This document shows, one piece after another, positions 7,634-17,112 of a DNA stretch of 52,029 nucleotides. Made by a program: the position numbers and the translations under genes. Each line of letters opens with the position of its first letter. The stretch's first letter is position 1. The DNA comes from Capnocytophaga felis. GTDB taxonomy: Bacteria > Bacteroidota > Bacteroidia > Flavobacteriales > Flavobacteriaceae. The notes under the pieces were generated by a model that made no database searches, had not been told where the DNA came from, and saw only the letters and a list, made by a program, of their open reading frames with translations. The stretch lies in the NCBI RefSeq assembly GCF_009684755.1, contig NZ_BLBC01000003.1:1-52029 (forward strand), written 5' to 3'.

Positions 7634-9532
7634 TTATTTTAACATAACATATTGATTGTATTCATTAATATATACTTTATTCATCTCCAATAAATTATAC
7701 AACTCTTCCAAAATATCTTTCTCCTCAAAATTTAAACGTAACAGCAACTCATTGGAAGACATATTTTGTTCTTTCAGTAAACTCAAAATTTGTTGTCTCA
7801 ATTCCTTAACATCTATTTCCACTTTTCGTTTTTTTGAAATACAAACAGAGCAAATGCCACAAGGAGTTTTTTCCGTTTCGCCAAAATACCGCAATAACTG
7901 AACACTTTTGCATTCCTCCGAATTTTCAATATAACGAAACATCGCTTCCTGCAAATCAATCTTATTTTTATTGTATTCCTTCAAGTTTTTAGCAATCGCA
8001 TTGATGGTACGGTCATCATCACGTGGAACTTTAAAAACTATCTCGGCATCCGTATTTTCATTCGTATATTCTATAATTTCATCTTTTTGGAGTTTTTCAA
8101 AATGAGCTATCATTTTTGCTACTTCCATTCCCGTTTTTTGAGCTATTCTTTCAATTTTTATAGGTGTGGTTTGCTCGTAAATCCCTGAAAAATTTCTCAG
8201 TAAATAAAAAACAATATCTTTTAATTCTGGCTGATTTTTCAAGTAATTAATCACTTCCGTACTTGTGGGAAGAAAACGTAACGTAATTTTATGGTGAAAA
8301 TTCTGACTTAAGGAAATAACTGATAATCTGTCAAGTAAAGAAAGTGCATTGTATGTTTTTTGAAACTGCAAATTATAACGCTTGCAAAAATCAGAAAATT
8401 GAAATCGGAAAGAAATTTCTTGTCCTTCTCCGTAAGCAACCTGAAAGTAAGCATTTAATTTTGCATATAAAAATTTCAAATACGGAACGTCTATAATTTG
8501 TTCTTTAAGCTGATTTTTAGCATTTTGTAAATCCGATTCATCATAAAGTAGCACAGCGTAGGATTTTTCACCATCACGCCCCGCCCTTCCTGCTTCCTGA
8601 AAATAATCTTCAATTGTGGCGGGAATTTCCCAGTGAATCACTGTCCTTACATCAGGTTTATCAATCCCCATCCCGAAAGCGTTTGTGGCAACCATTACCT
8701 GAACGTCATTCAGTAACCACGTACTCAATTTTTTATTCTTTTCTTCGGACGAAAGCCCTCCGTGAAAAAAAGTTGCCGAAATACCCTGTTCTTGCAAGTA
8801 TTCCGCCATTCGCACAGTTCCATTTCTGCTTCGAACATAAACGATAGAAGTTCCTTTATTTTTCTTCAGAATTTGCTCTAATCGCTGCCACTTACTGTCG
8901 GTTTTGAAAGTCATATAGGCAATATTAGGACGCTTTAAAGAAGTAGAAATAACCGTTGCTTTTTCGATGGTTAATTGCTGAAGAATATCTTCCTGAACCC
9001 TTACTGTTGCCGAAGCAGTCAAAGCCAACAGCGGGACTTCAGGGAACTGTTCCTTCAACCATTTACACTTCAAGTAGGCTGGACGAAAATCTTTCCCCCA
9101 ATGAGAAACACAATGTGCTTCATCAATAGCTATAAGATTGACATTCATCGATTTAATAAAATTCTGAACTACTTCTTGTTGCAAACGCTCGGGCGATAAA
9201 TACAGAAACTTATAATTCCCACAAATTGCATTATTGAGCAATCGTTCCAAATCCTCATACGCAATTCCTCCGGCAATGGACAAGGCTTTGATTCCTTTAC
9301 TTTTTAGGTTTTCCACTTGGTCTGTCATCAAGGCTATCAAAGGAGAAACCACAATGCAAATTCCTTCCCTTACCAAAGCCGGAACCTGAAATGCAACGGA
9401 TTTTCCTCCTCCAGTTGGCATTAAAGCCAAAACATCCTTTCCTTCTAAAACAGACTGTATTATAGCATCTTGCGGATAACGAAACGAATCGTATCCCCAA
9501 TATTTCTTGAGTATTCCGAGAGAATTTTTCAT
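7634..9532 (-). CDS. recQ: ATP-dependent DNA helicase RecQ
   Basis: This superfamily 2 helicase unwinds DNA in 3'-5' direction during recombination and repair. The 632 residues show Walker A MPTGGGKSVAFQ (about 39-50), the DEAH box (about 137), TASAT (about 172), and motif VI QEAGRAGRDG (about 317-326). The RecQ zinc cluster follows with Cys residues in ECKSVQLLRYFG and CGICSVC near 555-585. No clear HRDC domain is seen, as in shorter Bacteroidota RecQ proteins. The next upstream gene, 26 bases away, encodes a small membrane protein and reads the same way. Confidence 0.93.
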   Translation of the reverse strand: MKNSLGILKKYWGYDSFRYPQDAIIQSVLEGKDVLALMPTGGGKSVAFQVPALVREGICIVVSPLIALMTDQVENLKSKGIKALSIAGGIAYEDLERLLNNAICGNYKFLYLSPERLQQEVVQNFIKSMNVNLIAIDEAHCVSHWGKDFRPAYLKCKWLKEQFPEVPLLALTASATVRVQEDILQQLTIEKATVISTSLKRPNIAYMTFKTDSKWQRLEQILKKNKGTSIVYVRSRNGTVRMAEYLQEQGISATFFHGGLSSEEKNKKLSTWLLNDVQVMVATNAFGMGIDKPDVRTVIHWEIPATIEDYFQEAGRAGRDGEKSYAVLLYDESDLQNAKNQLKEQIIDVPYLKFLYAKLNAYFQVAYGEGQEISFRFQFSDFCKRYNLQFQKTYNALSLLDRLSVISLSQNFHHKITLRFLPTSTEVINYLKNQPELKDIVFYLLRNFSGIYEQTTPIKIERIAQKTGMEVAKMIAHFEKLQKDEIIEYTNENTDAEIVFKVPRDDDRTINAIAKNLKEYNKNKIDLQEAMFRYIENSEECKSVQLLRYFGETEKTPCGICSVCISKKRKVEIDVKELRQQILSLLKEQNMSSNELLLRLNFEEKDILEELYNLLEMNKVYINEYNQYVMLK

Positions 9533-9558
9533 ATTTTTGTAGTCGAAAGAAGAAAAAT

Positions 9559-9912
9559 TTATTGAGTCGTTACCTTTTTAACGATAACTTTTTCTTTGCA
9601 ATTTTCAACAGTTATTTCTACTTTTTTTCCTTGCAAATCGCCTTCAATAACATAAATTTTGCAAGGAACGGCTTTTACATCACTTTTAGCAAAAAGAACA
9701 TTACCTTCTGTTAAAACTTTTGTAATTTCCTCTTTAGTAGCAATAATTTCAGGAGAAATCTCCATAGTTTTGGAACGTAAATCCTTCAAAACTCTACAAT
9801 TAGGAAAATAACAAAACGCTTCGGTTTCCTTCTTTTTAAAGAAAAAAGCCACAATCACAATTCCAATGGAAAGCCCAATGGAATAATATCCAATTCTTTT
9901 TAATATTGACAT
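9559..9912 (-). CDS. Small membrane-anchored protein, DUF4258-like
   Basis: The 117 residues have one N-terminal membrane helix (about 7-25) followed by a short Lys-rich cap and a soluble domain, probably periplasmic. RVLKDLRSKT and the C-terminal beta-rich part resemble proteins annotated as DUF4258, which I recall lying beside alanine dehydrogenase in flavobacteria, as here. Two Cys residues (FCYFPNC) follow the helix. The biochemical role is unknown. It sits between ald and recQ on the same strand. Confidence 0.6.
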   Translation of the reverse strand: MSILKRIGYYSIGLSIGIVIVAFFFKKKETEAFCYFPNCRVLKDLRSKTMEISPEIIATKEEITKVLTEGNVLFAKSDVKAVPCKIYVIEGDLQGKKVEITVENCKEKVIVKKVTTQ

Positions 9913-9972
9913 TTTAGATTTCTTTCATATTTTCAACAAAGGAAAAAATAATTTCTCCTAACTGTTAAATTT

Positions 9973-11166
9973 TTAAATGAACAATAAATTAATGGGTTTG
10001 TAAGGCAGTCCAAACCATTGATAGACAGTACTATCTGTGAGAATTCCGTGATAGAAATACAATCCGTTTCTTAAGCCTTTATCTGCGTGCAAAATATTCT
10101 CGATTCCTCCCTCCTCTCCTATTTTCAATATGAAAGGCATTAAAATATTGCTAAGAGTAAATGATGAAGTTCGGGCATATCGTGAAGCAATATTCGGAAC
10201 GCAATAATGTACCACATTGTGTTTCACAAAGGTAGGATTTGCCAAAGTAGTTATTCGGCTTGTTTCAATACAACCTCCCGTATCTATGCTGGCATCAATT
10301 ATCACAGAACCTTTTTTCATCAGCTGAACCATATCTTCACTAACTACAATGGGAGAACGATTCTCGCCACGCATTGCTCCAATTAATACGTTACAACGCA
10401 TCAGAGCTTTTTTCAAAATCTTTGGCTGTAAGGTAGATGTGAAGACCGAACAACCCAAAGACTGTTTCAATTCTCGCAAATTTGCCAAAGAATTATCAAA
10501 CACTTTTACATTCACTCCCAAACCGATTGCCGATTTCACAGCCGATTTGGTTACGTCATTCGCTCCAAGAAAAACAACTTCAATAGGCGGAACCCCTGTG
10601 ATATTTCCGAAGAGAAAACCACCGCCTCCGTTTGAAGTATTGGCAATCAACTCCGAAGCGATTAACACCGAAGCAGCTCCTACAATTTCACTAACAGACT
10701 GAAGAACAGGATAATTCCCCTCTTCATCTTGAATATACTCAAAAGCTAAAGCCGTAATTTGCTTCTTTGACAAAGCTTCAAAATATTCCTTCGTTTGAGT
10801 TTTTATCTGCAAGGCAGAAATTAAAACCGATTTCGGACGGAGGTAACCTATTTCTGTTTTTGTTGGTGGTTCAACTTTCAATACGATAGGGCAAGAAAAA
10901 ACTTGTTCCGTATCATACACAATTTCTGCTCCTACCTCGCTGTAATCCTTGTCGGAAAAATTGGCATTTTCTCCCGCCCCTGATTCGATAAGAATTTTAT
11001 GTCCGTTTGCCACCAAAACCGCAACATCATCAGGAGCCAAACAAATACGCCTTTCCTGAAATGTACTTTCTTTCGGTAAGCCTATTTTCAAAGATATTTG
11101 TCTGTTAGACACTGCCAATCGCTCTTCTTGTGGCAAAAACTTTGAGATTGTGGATAATTTTGACAT
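9973..11166 (-). CDS. ald: Alanine dehydrogenase-family protein
   Basis: This 397-residue protein belongs to the alanine dehydrogenase / transhydrogenase alpha family. That family oxidises alanine to pyruvate with NAD or binds NAD(P). Recognisable blocks are KIGLPKESTFQERRICL (about 28-44), SGAGENANFSDKDY (about 62), KVEPPTKTEI (about 97) and IDASIDTGGCIETS (about 292). The segment expected to carry the nucleotide-binding GxGxxG loop reads VVFLGANDVTKSA (about 199-211), so the second and third Gly positions are altered. Dehydrogenase activity should therefore not be assumed. The gene ends 60 bases before the DUF4258-like gene. Confidence 0.82.
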   Translation of the reverse strand: MSKLSTISKFLPQEERLAVSNRQISLKIGLPKESTFQERRICLAPDDVAVLVANGHKILIESGAGENANFSDKDYSEVGAEIVYDTEQVFSCPIVLKVEPPTKTEIGYLRPKSVLISALQIKTQTKEYFEALSKKQITALAFEYIQDEEGNYPVLQSVSEIVGAASVLIASELIANTSNGGGGFLFGNITGVPPIEVVFLGANDVTKSAVKSAIGLGVNVKVFDNSLANLRELKQSLGCSVFTSTLQPKILKKALMRCNVLIGAMRGENRSPIVVSEDMVQLMKKGSVIIDASIDTGGCIETSRITTLANPTFVKHNVVHYCVPNIASRYARTSSFTLSNILMPFILKIGEEGGIENILHADKGLRNGLYFYHGILTDSTVYQWFGLPYKPINLLFI

Positions 11167-11185
11167 AAATTTATATTAAAAAACA

Positions 11186-11193
11186 CAAAGATA
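11186..11193 (-). promoter_or_regulatory. -7 promoter element of ald
   Basis: TATCTTTG on the minus strand matches TAnnTTTG. A second copy lies at 11206-11213, giving two possible start sites. Confidence 0.45.
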
Positions 11194-11318
11194 AAAAGCA
11201 AAGCACAAAGATACAATAAAGTTTTAAAAAAATAATTAAGAATATCTAATTAACAGTCACTTATAATTAAAATTGAGTTATATTTATCATTTTAACGATT
11301 TTATAACAAATAAATTAT

Positions 11319-11326
11319 TACTTTTG
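11319..11326 (+). promoter_or_regulatory. -7 promoter element of the metal-linked trio
   Basis: TACTTTTG matches the consensus. It lies only 5 bases before the ATG at 11332, so the transcript would be leaderless or nearly so. Confidence 0.5.
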
Positions 11327-11331
11327 CCCCG

Positions 11332-11745
11332 ATGATTCGGAAATTTACAAACATATTGCTGGCGATACTAATCCTGTTTTCAAATTCAGGATGGGCATTG
11401 TCGTTCCATTATTGTAAAGACGAATTAGCCTCAATTTCAATCTCTTATACAGAGATTTCGGAACAAGACAGTGATTCCTGTAGCTTAGATGGAGGATGCT
11501 GTGAAACAAAAGACGACCATTCTGATTGCTGTGATAACCAAACATTTGAATCCTCCAAGTCAGATAACACATTGGTTTCAAAGGTTTTTGAACTCAATTT
11601 GTTTTCGTTTGTCTTGTCCGAAAATTTATATAACTTCAACAATATAAGCATCTTAAAATCAAATAGAAGCATTCCTGCTTTTTATGTTGATTTAAATGCT
11701 CCTCCTCTGTACGAATTATTCTGTCAGCTTGTATTTTATGCCTAA
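11332..11745 (+). CDS. HYC_CC_PP family exported protein
   Basis: The 137 residues begin with a signal peptide (MIRKFTNILLAILILFSNSGWA), followed by the family's HYC block (FHYCKDE, about 26-32). A Cys/Asp cluster (CSLDGGCCETKDDHSDCC, about 52-70) and the ending APPLYELFCQLVF, the PP block, come next. The many Cys, His and Asp residues suggest metal binding in the periplasm. The family is small, Bacteroidota-specific and uncharacterised as far as I know. It is followed by a TonB-dependent receptor (92 bases) and an HMA protein, pointing to uptake or handling of a soft metal such as copper. That function is inferred. Confidence 0.85.
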   Translation: MIRKFTNILLAILILFSNSGWALSFHYCKDELASISISYTEISEQDSDSCSLDGGCCETKDDHSDCCDNQTFESSKSDNTLVSKVFELNLFSFVLSENLYNFNNISILKSNRSIPAFYVDLNAPPLYELFCQLVFYA

Positions 11746-11837
11746 TTAATTTTTTGATAGCTAATCTCAGGCATTCTGATTTAGAATGTCTGCAAATACG
11801 TTTGTTAAAAATTAATAACATAAAACACTGATAATAA

Positions 11838-14105
11838 ATGAATAAGCATATTTTTATAATCGGAATATTATTATTCCCTCTTTTACTTTTCTCCCAAAAA
11901 TATACAACCGGAAAAGTTGTTGATGAAAACAAAGATCCCCTTTTGGGTGCGAATGTTTACTGGAAAGGAACCACTATTGGAGTTTCCACAGATGAAAATG
12001 GTAACTTTACCATAAAAAACACAGAACAAACAAACGCTCTTGTTTTCAGCTACATAGGATATAAATCCCAAACTATCAATATAAACTCAGAGTCGAATTT
12101 AACTATTCAACTACAACCAGAAAACAATCTGGAAGAAGTAGTTGTTGCACATAATCGGGCGGCTACGGTTCGTTCAAAATACCAAGTAGCTAATTTGCAG
12201 ATAATGAGCAGTAAGGAATTATTAAAAGCGGCTTGTTGTAACCTTTCGGAAAGTTTTTCTACAAATCCGTCAATTGACGTAAATTTTTCTGATGCTGTTA
12301 CAGGAAATAAGCAAATCAAAATGTTAGGTCTTACAAGTCCATATATTTTGATGGCTGAAGAAAATATTCCTACCATTCGAGGAGCTTCACAAGCCTACGG
12401 AATGATGTTTGTTCCCGGTACGTGGATTGAAAGTATCCAAATTACCAAAGGTACGGGAAGTGTAATAAACGGGTATGAAAGTATCTCAGGACAAATCAAT
12501 TATGAAATTTTAAAACCCGCCAATGACATTCCTTTTTTCCTTAATATATTCGGCTCGCAGGATAGTCGTATGGAAATTAATGCACATTTGAATCAAAAGT
12601 TTTCCGATAAGTTAAGTTCTACACTTTTCGCCCACGGAAATATTTTGAATACAAAAAATGACCATAATAAAGACGGATTCATTGATCATCCGAAAGGTAA
12701 TCAAATAAACTTATTAAATCGATGGCAATTCATTGATAGTGAGAAAGGTTGGGTTGGATTCTTGAATCTGAACTATATGAAAGACAACCGACAAGCAGGA
12801 GAAATAAAATTTAATCCTGCAACAGATAAATTTTCTAAAAATGCTTGGGGAAGTGAAATAAATTCCGAAAGAATTGGAATTGCTAATAAAGTAGGTTACG
12901 CTTTTCCTGATGAACCACACAAAAGCATCGGGTTGCAAAATGCTTTTCATTGGCACAAACAAAATTCATATTTCGGTATGAATCAATATGATATACACCA
13001 AAAAAGCTTCTATTCGAATTTAATTTACAATTCGATTATCAGCAATATGAAAAACAAATTTGCCACTGGTATTAATTTCGTGTATGATGATTTTAATGAA
13101 TTAGTAACCAGCAATTTAAAAGATGATTTTTCACGTGTAGATAAATCCATAGGTGCTTTTTTTGAATACACGTATGATAATTTGGATAATTTCAGTTTGG
13201 TGGCAGGAATTCGTGCTGATAGCCATAATAACTTGGGGAATTTCATAACTCCACGTTTGCACTTACGTTACAATCCTTGGAAAGATGCCGTAATCAGGGC
13301 TTCTGCAGGAAGAGGAAAACGAGCAGCTAATATTTTTGCTGAAAATCAACAGTTTTTTGCTTCAAATAGAAAGATTTCAATACTCGGAAATGGCGGGAAA
13401 TTATATGGTTTGAACCCTGAAATAGCTTGGAATTACGGTGGAAGTTTTTTGCAGTCATTCAAAATATTCAACAAAAATGCAGAATTTAGCATTGATGCAT
13501 ACAGAACTCATTTTGAAAATCAATCAGTTATAGATTTAGATAATTCTCCACAACAAGTTTTGTTTTATGATTTGCAAGGAGAAAGTTTTGCAAATTCTTT
13601 TCAGGCAGAATTTAGCATTTCACCTCTAAAAGGTTTGGATTTAAAAACTGCCTATAAATATTATGACGTTCAAACACAATATACAACCGGAAAATTAGAA
13701 AAAACATTGACGCCCAAACATCGTTTTTTTGCGAACGTAGCGTACGAAACTTTTGAAAAAAATCATACTCATTGGAAATTTGATTTCACATTCAATTGGC
13801 TTGGAAAACAGCGACTTCCGTCAACTAAAAGCAATCCGGAGCAGTATCGTTTAAGTGATTATACTCCTTCATTTGCTACGATGAATTTTCAAATTACGAG
13901 AGCTTTTTCTCATCAATTTGAAATATACGTTGGAGGAGAAAATATCGGAAATTACAAGCAAGAAAACGGAATTCTATCTGCTAATGACCCATTTGGCACA
14001 TATTTTGACAGCACGATGCTGTATGCACCTACTTTCGGGCAAATGTACTATGCAGGATTGCGTTTTAAAATAAGAAATTGGAAAAATAATTCACATAAAC
14101 ACTAA
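11838..14105 (+). CDS. TonB-dependent outer-membrane receptor, metal-linked
   Basis: The 755 residues show a signal peptide (1-20), a carboxypeptidase-regulatory-like domain (about 22-105: TGKVVDENKDPLLGANVYWKG), a plug domain (about 110-230) and a 22-strand-type barrel to the end. It should import a metal or metal complex across the outer membrane using energy from the ExbB-ExbD-TonB system. SELLKAACCNLSESF, with its double Cys, lies at the start of the plug. This feature is frequent in receptors paired with HYC_CC_PP and HMA proteins, in my recollection. It lies 4 bases upstream of the HMA gene. The substrate is not proven. Confidence 0.9.
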   Translation: MNKHIFIIGILLFPLLLFSQKYTTGKVVDENKDPLLGANVYWKGTTIGVSTDENGNFTIKNTEQTNALVFSYIGYKSQTININSESNLTIQLQPENNLEEVVVAHNRAATVRSKYQVANLQIMSSKELLKAACCNLSESFSTNPSIDVNFSDAVTGNKQIKMLGLTSPYILMAEENIPTIRGASQAYGMMFVPGTWIESIQITKGTGSVINGYESISGQINYEILKPANDIPFFLNIFGSQDSRMEINAHLNQKFSDKLSSTLFAHGNILNTKNDHNKDGFIDHPKGNQINLLNRWQFIDSEKGWVGFLNLNYMKDNRQAGEIKFNPATDKFSKNAWGSEINSERIGIANKVGYAFPDEPHKSIGLQNAFHWHKQNSYFGMNQYDIHQKSFYSNLIYNSIISNMKNKFATGINFVYDDFNELVTSNLKDDFSRVDKSIGAFFEYTYDNLDNFSLVAGIRADSHNNLGNFITPRLHLRYNPWKDAVIRASAGRGKRAANIFAENQQFFASNRKISILGNGGKLYGLNPEIAWNYGGSFLQSFKIFNKNAEFSIDAYRTHFENQSVIDLDNSPQQVLFYDLQGESFANSFQAEFSISPLKGLDLKTAYKYYDVQTQYTTGKLEKTLTPKHRFFANVAYETFEKNHTHWKFDFTFNWLGKQRLPSTKSNPEQYRLSDYTPSFATMNFQITRAFSHQFEIYVGGENIGNYKQENGILSANDPFGTYFDSTMLYAPTFGQMYYAGLRFKIRNWKNNSHKH

Positions 14106-14109
14106 TAAA

Positions 14110-14463
14110 ATGAAAAAACTTTTAATTTTTATGGCAATATTTTGTTCTGTGGGACTTATTGCCGCTCAGGAAAAACCTAACAAGAATAAAAAAGCTGAAT
14201 TTGCTGTTGGAGGAAACTGCGAAATGTGCAAAAAACGTATCGAAAAAGCAGCTTATTCCGTAAAAGGCGTAAAAAGTGCCGTTTGGAATGTACAAAGCGG
14301 AAATATGCAAATCACTATTGATGAGCGTAAATGTTCTGTAAAAGATGTTCAAAAAGCCATTGCTAAAATAGGTCACGATGCAGGTGAGGAACGTGCAGAA
14401 AATAAAACGTACGAGAATTTACACCACTGTTGCCTATATGATCGATTACCGGAACAAAAATAA
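14110..14463 (+). CDS. Secreted heavy-metal-associated (HMA) domain protein
   Basis: The 117 residues have a signal peptide (1-20, ending IAAQ) and one HMA fold (about 30-95). Its metal site is GGNCEMCKKRIEKA, the GxxCxxC pattern of copper chaperones. The C-terminus adds LHHCCLYDR, a possible second metal site absent from simple HMA domains. It is probably a periplasmic metallochaperone receiving metal from the receptor encoded 4 bases upstream. Copper is the most likely ligand by family, but this is inference. Confidence 0.88.
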   Translation: MKKLLIFMAIFCSVGLIAAQEKPNKNKKAEFAVGGNCEMCKKRIEKAAYSVKGVKSAVWNVQSGNMQITIDERKCSVKDVQKAIAKIGHDAGEERAENKTYENLHHCCLYDRLPEQK

Positions 14464-14500
14464 TGTTTTACTTATAACAGAAAAAAGCAAAAAATAAAGA

Positions 14501-14546
14501 AAAAACTCAAAAGACAAGAATCTCATTCTGAATCTTTTGAGTTTTT
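14501..14546. terminator. Bidirectional terminator
   Basis: A perfect 14-base stem (14501-14514 with 14533-14546) is rich in A at one side and T at the other. It sits between the convergent HMA and DCC genes, so it can serve both. Confidence 0.75.
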
Positions 14547-14561
14547 CTACGTTAAAAATAT

Positions 14562-14951
14562 TCATAGAAACTTCTTTCTGATTTCAGGCTTTGGAATTGG
14601 ACACTCGTTTTTTATTATTTTTTTACGATTTCTGGCAATAATATCATAAAAGAAATCGGCAAGAAATGTGGGAAATATCCAAATTAAAAAACGAAAAAAG
14701 GGAAAAGTTTTACTTATTTTCAGGAAATAATACATAGCTTGTGATTTAAAAAAGAACCTCTCTCCCACCCTGACTATCACGGTTTTATCAATCATTTCTT
14801 GTAAGTTATTCTCTTTTATGATTTGTTTTCCTTTCTCGGAAGTGCTTGATACAAATCTGAAGAAATCTTTTTTGTCCGTTTTTGCTAAAAAATAAGCCAC
14901 CCGATTGCAAAAAATACAATCTCCATCAAAAATAAGAATCGGATTATTCAT
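14562..14951 (-). CDS. DCC-family thiol-disulfide oxidoreductase
   Basis: The 129 residues carry the family signature ILIFDGDCIFCNR near the N-terminus, with DxxCxxC, then a thioredoxin-like fold and a hydrophobic segment (about 75-95). Members are poorly characterised. The ATG at 14951 overlaps the stop of the upstream permease gene by 8 bases (ATGAATAA arrangement), so translation is probably coupled. An earlier in-frame ATG at 14966 is possible but gives a longer overlap. Confidence 0.85.
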   Translation of the reverse strand: MNNPILIFDGDCIFCNRVAYFLAKTDKKDFFRFVSSTSEKGKQIIKENNLQEMIDKTVIVRVGERFFFKSQAMYYFLKISKTFPFFRFLIWIFPTFLADFFYDIIARNRKKIIKNECPIPKPEIRKKFL

Positions 14952-16215
14952 AACGTAAAGCTTCAACCGGGTCTAATTTTGAGGCTTTTACAGCCGGATA
15001 TAATCCTGAAATTATTGAAACCACAAGTGCGATTAAAATTGCTACAAAAATTACCATCCAAGGAATTGTAAACTCAAATTCAGCCATTTTTGATATAAAA
15101 TAACCCAAACTTATTCCTAAAATAATTCCGGAAATAGCTCCCAATTGGGCGATAATTATCGTTTCGGTAAAAAATTGCATCGTAATCGCCTTTCTGTGAG
15201 CTCCTAAAGCTTTTCGTATTCCGATTTCTTTAGTTCGCTCAGTTACAGAAACTAACATAATATTTAAAAGTGCAATCGAAGAGCCCAAAATAGTTATTAA
15301 CCCAATTACAAAACCTGCAATGGCAATTCCTCCCGTAATATTTGCAATGCGATGCAACAAATCATCACTACGCTCTATTCCAAAATTATTTTTATCTAAA
15401 GGTCTCAAACTTCGGATGTTACGCATTATCAGGATTGCATCATCCATAACCGCGTCTATCTTTCCTTGGTCACTCACTCGTACTTTTATCTGATAATTAG
15501 GTGTTTGGGTAAGAAAAGTAGAACGTGCAATTCCCAGCGGAAGAAACACTTGTAAATCTTCATAATTTCCAAAAGTAGAACCTTTTGATTTCAAAACACC
15601 AACGATTGTGAATTTATGCCCACGAACTGAAATTACCTTCCCGATAGGGTTAATATCTTTCAAGAGAGTTTTTTGAAAATCTGCCCCTATAATGCAAACA
15701 TTGATATTGTTTTGAATGTCTAAAATATTGAAATCTCGACCAGCTTCAAGTTCTAATCCTGAATTGGTTACGTAATTTTCATCAATACCAAGTACATTTA
15801 CTTGCGGGTCGGTTTTTTGATTTTCATACTTAACTTCAACACCTGAGGCAGAAAAAACAGAAATGCTTGTTTTGGCAAAAGGATTGTTCAGTTCTTTTTT
15901 AAATGTTGATGCCTCTTGGTAAGTTATCAGGGGATTAACCTTCTCTTTAACACCGCTACCTTGTGCTCGTTGAGTGTATTCGTAACGAGAAATTGAGAAC
16001 GTGTTAGCTCCCATTTGCGAAAAATTGCCTTCAAGCGTATTGCGTAAAGCGGTAATCACACTTAAAATTCCAACCAAAGCTGTAATTCCGATAGCTATAA
16101 TCAACACAGTCAATATAGTACGTAGCAACTGACCCTTGATAGATTCAATTGCAATTTTTATATTCTCTCGGATTACAACAAATCGGATTGACATTGCGTG
16201 AGTTTTATTTTTCAA
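14944..16215 (-). CDS. MacB/FtsX-type ABC transporter permease
   Basis: The 423 residues show one N-terminal membrane helix (about 33-53) and a large periplasmic MacB-type core domain (about 60-285). Three C-terminal helices (about 295-325, 350-375, 385-410) follow, with SVTERTKEIGIRKALGA, the FtsX signature. It would work with a separate ATPase to drive lipoprotein or peptide transfer or efflux. No ATPase gene is adjacent in this window. The upstream HAD gene lies 26 bases away on the same strand. An alternative start at Met8 (16194) is possible. Confidence 0.9.
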   Translation of the reverse strand: MKNKTHAMSIRFVVIRENIKIAIESIKGQLLRTILTVLIIAIGITALVGILSVITALRNTLEGNFSQMGANTFSISRYEYTQRAQGSGVKEKVNPLITYQEASTFKKELNNPFAKTSISVFSASGVEVKYENQKTDPQVNVLGIDENYVTNSGLELEAGRDFNILDIQNNINVCIIGADFQKTLLKDINPIGKVISVRGHKFTIVGVLKSKGSTFGNYEDLQVFLPLGIARSTFLTQTPNYQIKVRVSDQGKIDAVMDDAILIMRNIRSLRPLDKNNFGIERSDDLLHRIANITGGIAIAGFVIGLITILGSSIALLNIMLVSVTERTKEIGIRKALGAHRKAITMQFFTETIIIAQLGAISGIILGISLGYFISKMAEFEFTIPWMVIFVAILIALVVSIISGLYPAVKASKLDPVEALRYE

Positions 16216-16241
16216 AAATAGAATAAAAATCTAAAATATAA

Positions 16242-17066
16242 TTACAAAATTCCTTTGAAGAAAGAAAATAAGTACTTTGCCACACCGTCTTCTTTATGGT
16301 GAAATGTAAGTCCATAAGCTATTCGTTTCACTTCTTCACGAGCATTTGCGACAGCAATTCCATAACCAACCCCTTGAATCATTTCCATATCATTATAATT
16401 ATCGCCAAAAGCCATCGCTTCTTTCAAACTATAATTGTATTTTTGATTCAAAAGTACGTTAATTCCGGTCAATTTTGATACTTTTACGTCTGCGACTTCA
16501 ATATATGTATCTTTAGCTCGGTAAATATGCAATTTTTCAGAGAAATTTTGATTCAAATAAGCAAACATTTGTTCAATTAAAGCTTGGTCGCCCATTAGCA
16601 TCAATTTATGAGCCCCAATATTTTGTTTTTTCCACTCAGCAAGAACTTCTCTATTTGGCAGAATTTCAGGTTTTGCTTTCGTATTGTTTTCCTCACGCAT
16701 TGCCCAAAAATCATATTCTGGAGCATACCACAAATCATTGTGATACAAGCTTATATGAATTTTATTATTGAATTTCTGTTCGTTATACGATACTATTTTT
16801 TCAATTAATTCAAGATTTATCTCTGTTGAGTGCAAAACTTTTCCCTCGTCCAAAACTAAAGCTCCGTTATATGCTACAACCGGCAAATGAAGAGTGTCCA
16901 ACATTTTTTGTAAGTAACTCATTTGCTTGGGCATACGTGAAGAAACCAACACAAAAGGAATTTTTTCCTTTACTTTTTTTACTTCTGAAATTGTCATCTC
17001 TGAAAGAGTTCTCTCACCATTCAAAAGCGTTCCATCTACATCTGAAAAAATAATTTTACAATCCAT
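16242..17066 (-). CDS. HAD-superfamily Cof-type phosphatase
   Basis: The 274 residues begin with IIFSDVDGTLLNGERTLSE, the catalytic motif I (first Asp nucleophile). LVSSRMP is motif II near 42, Lys motif III lies near 196, and AFGDNYNDMEMI is motif IV near 217. A mixed cap domain sits between. This group dephosphorylates sugar phosphates, flavin mononucleotide or pyridoxal phosphate in the cytosol. The exact substrate is unknown. It lies between dapB (46 bases upstream) and the permease and is probably co-transcribed with them. Confidence 0.9.
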   Translation of the reverse strand: MDCKIIFSDVDGTLLNGERTLSEMTISEVKKVKEKIPFVLVSSRMPKQMSYLQKMLDTLHLPVVAYNGALVLDEGKVLHSTEINLELIEKIVSYNEQKFNNKIHISLYHNDLWYAPEYDFWAMREENNTKAKPEILPNREVLAEWKKQNIGAHKLMLMGDQALIEQMFAYLNQNFSEKLHIYRAKDTYIEVADVKVSKLTGINVLLNQKYNYSLKEAMAFGDNYNDMEMIQGVGYGIAVANAREEVKRIAYGLTFHHKEDGVAKYLFSFFKGIL

Positions 17067-17112
17067 TATTAATCTTAAATCTCTTTATAATAACAAAATA
17101 ATTATCTAAAAA

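Noticed and set aside
10349-10702. Plus-strand frame of 117 codons inside ald
   Set aside because: It is antisense to a conserved enzyme and has no recognisable features.
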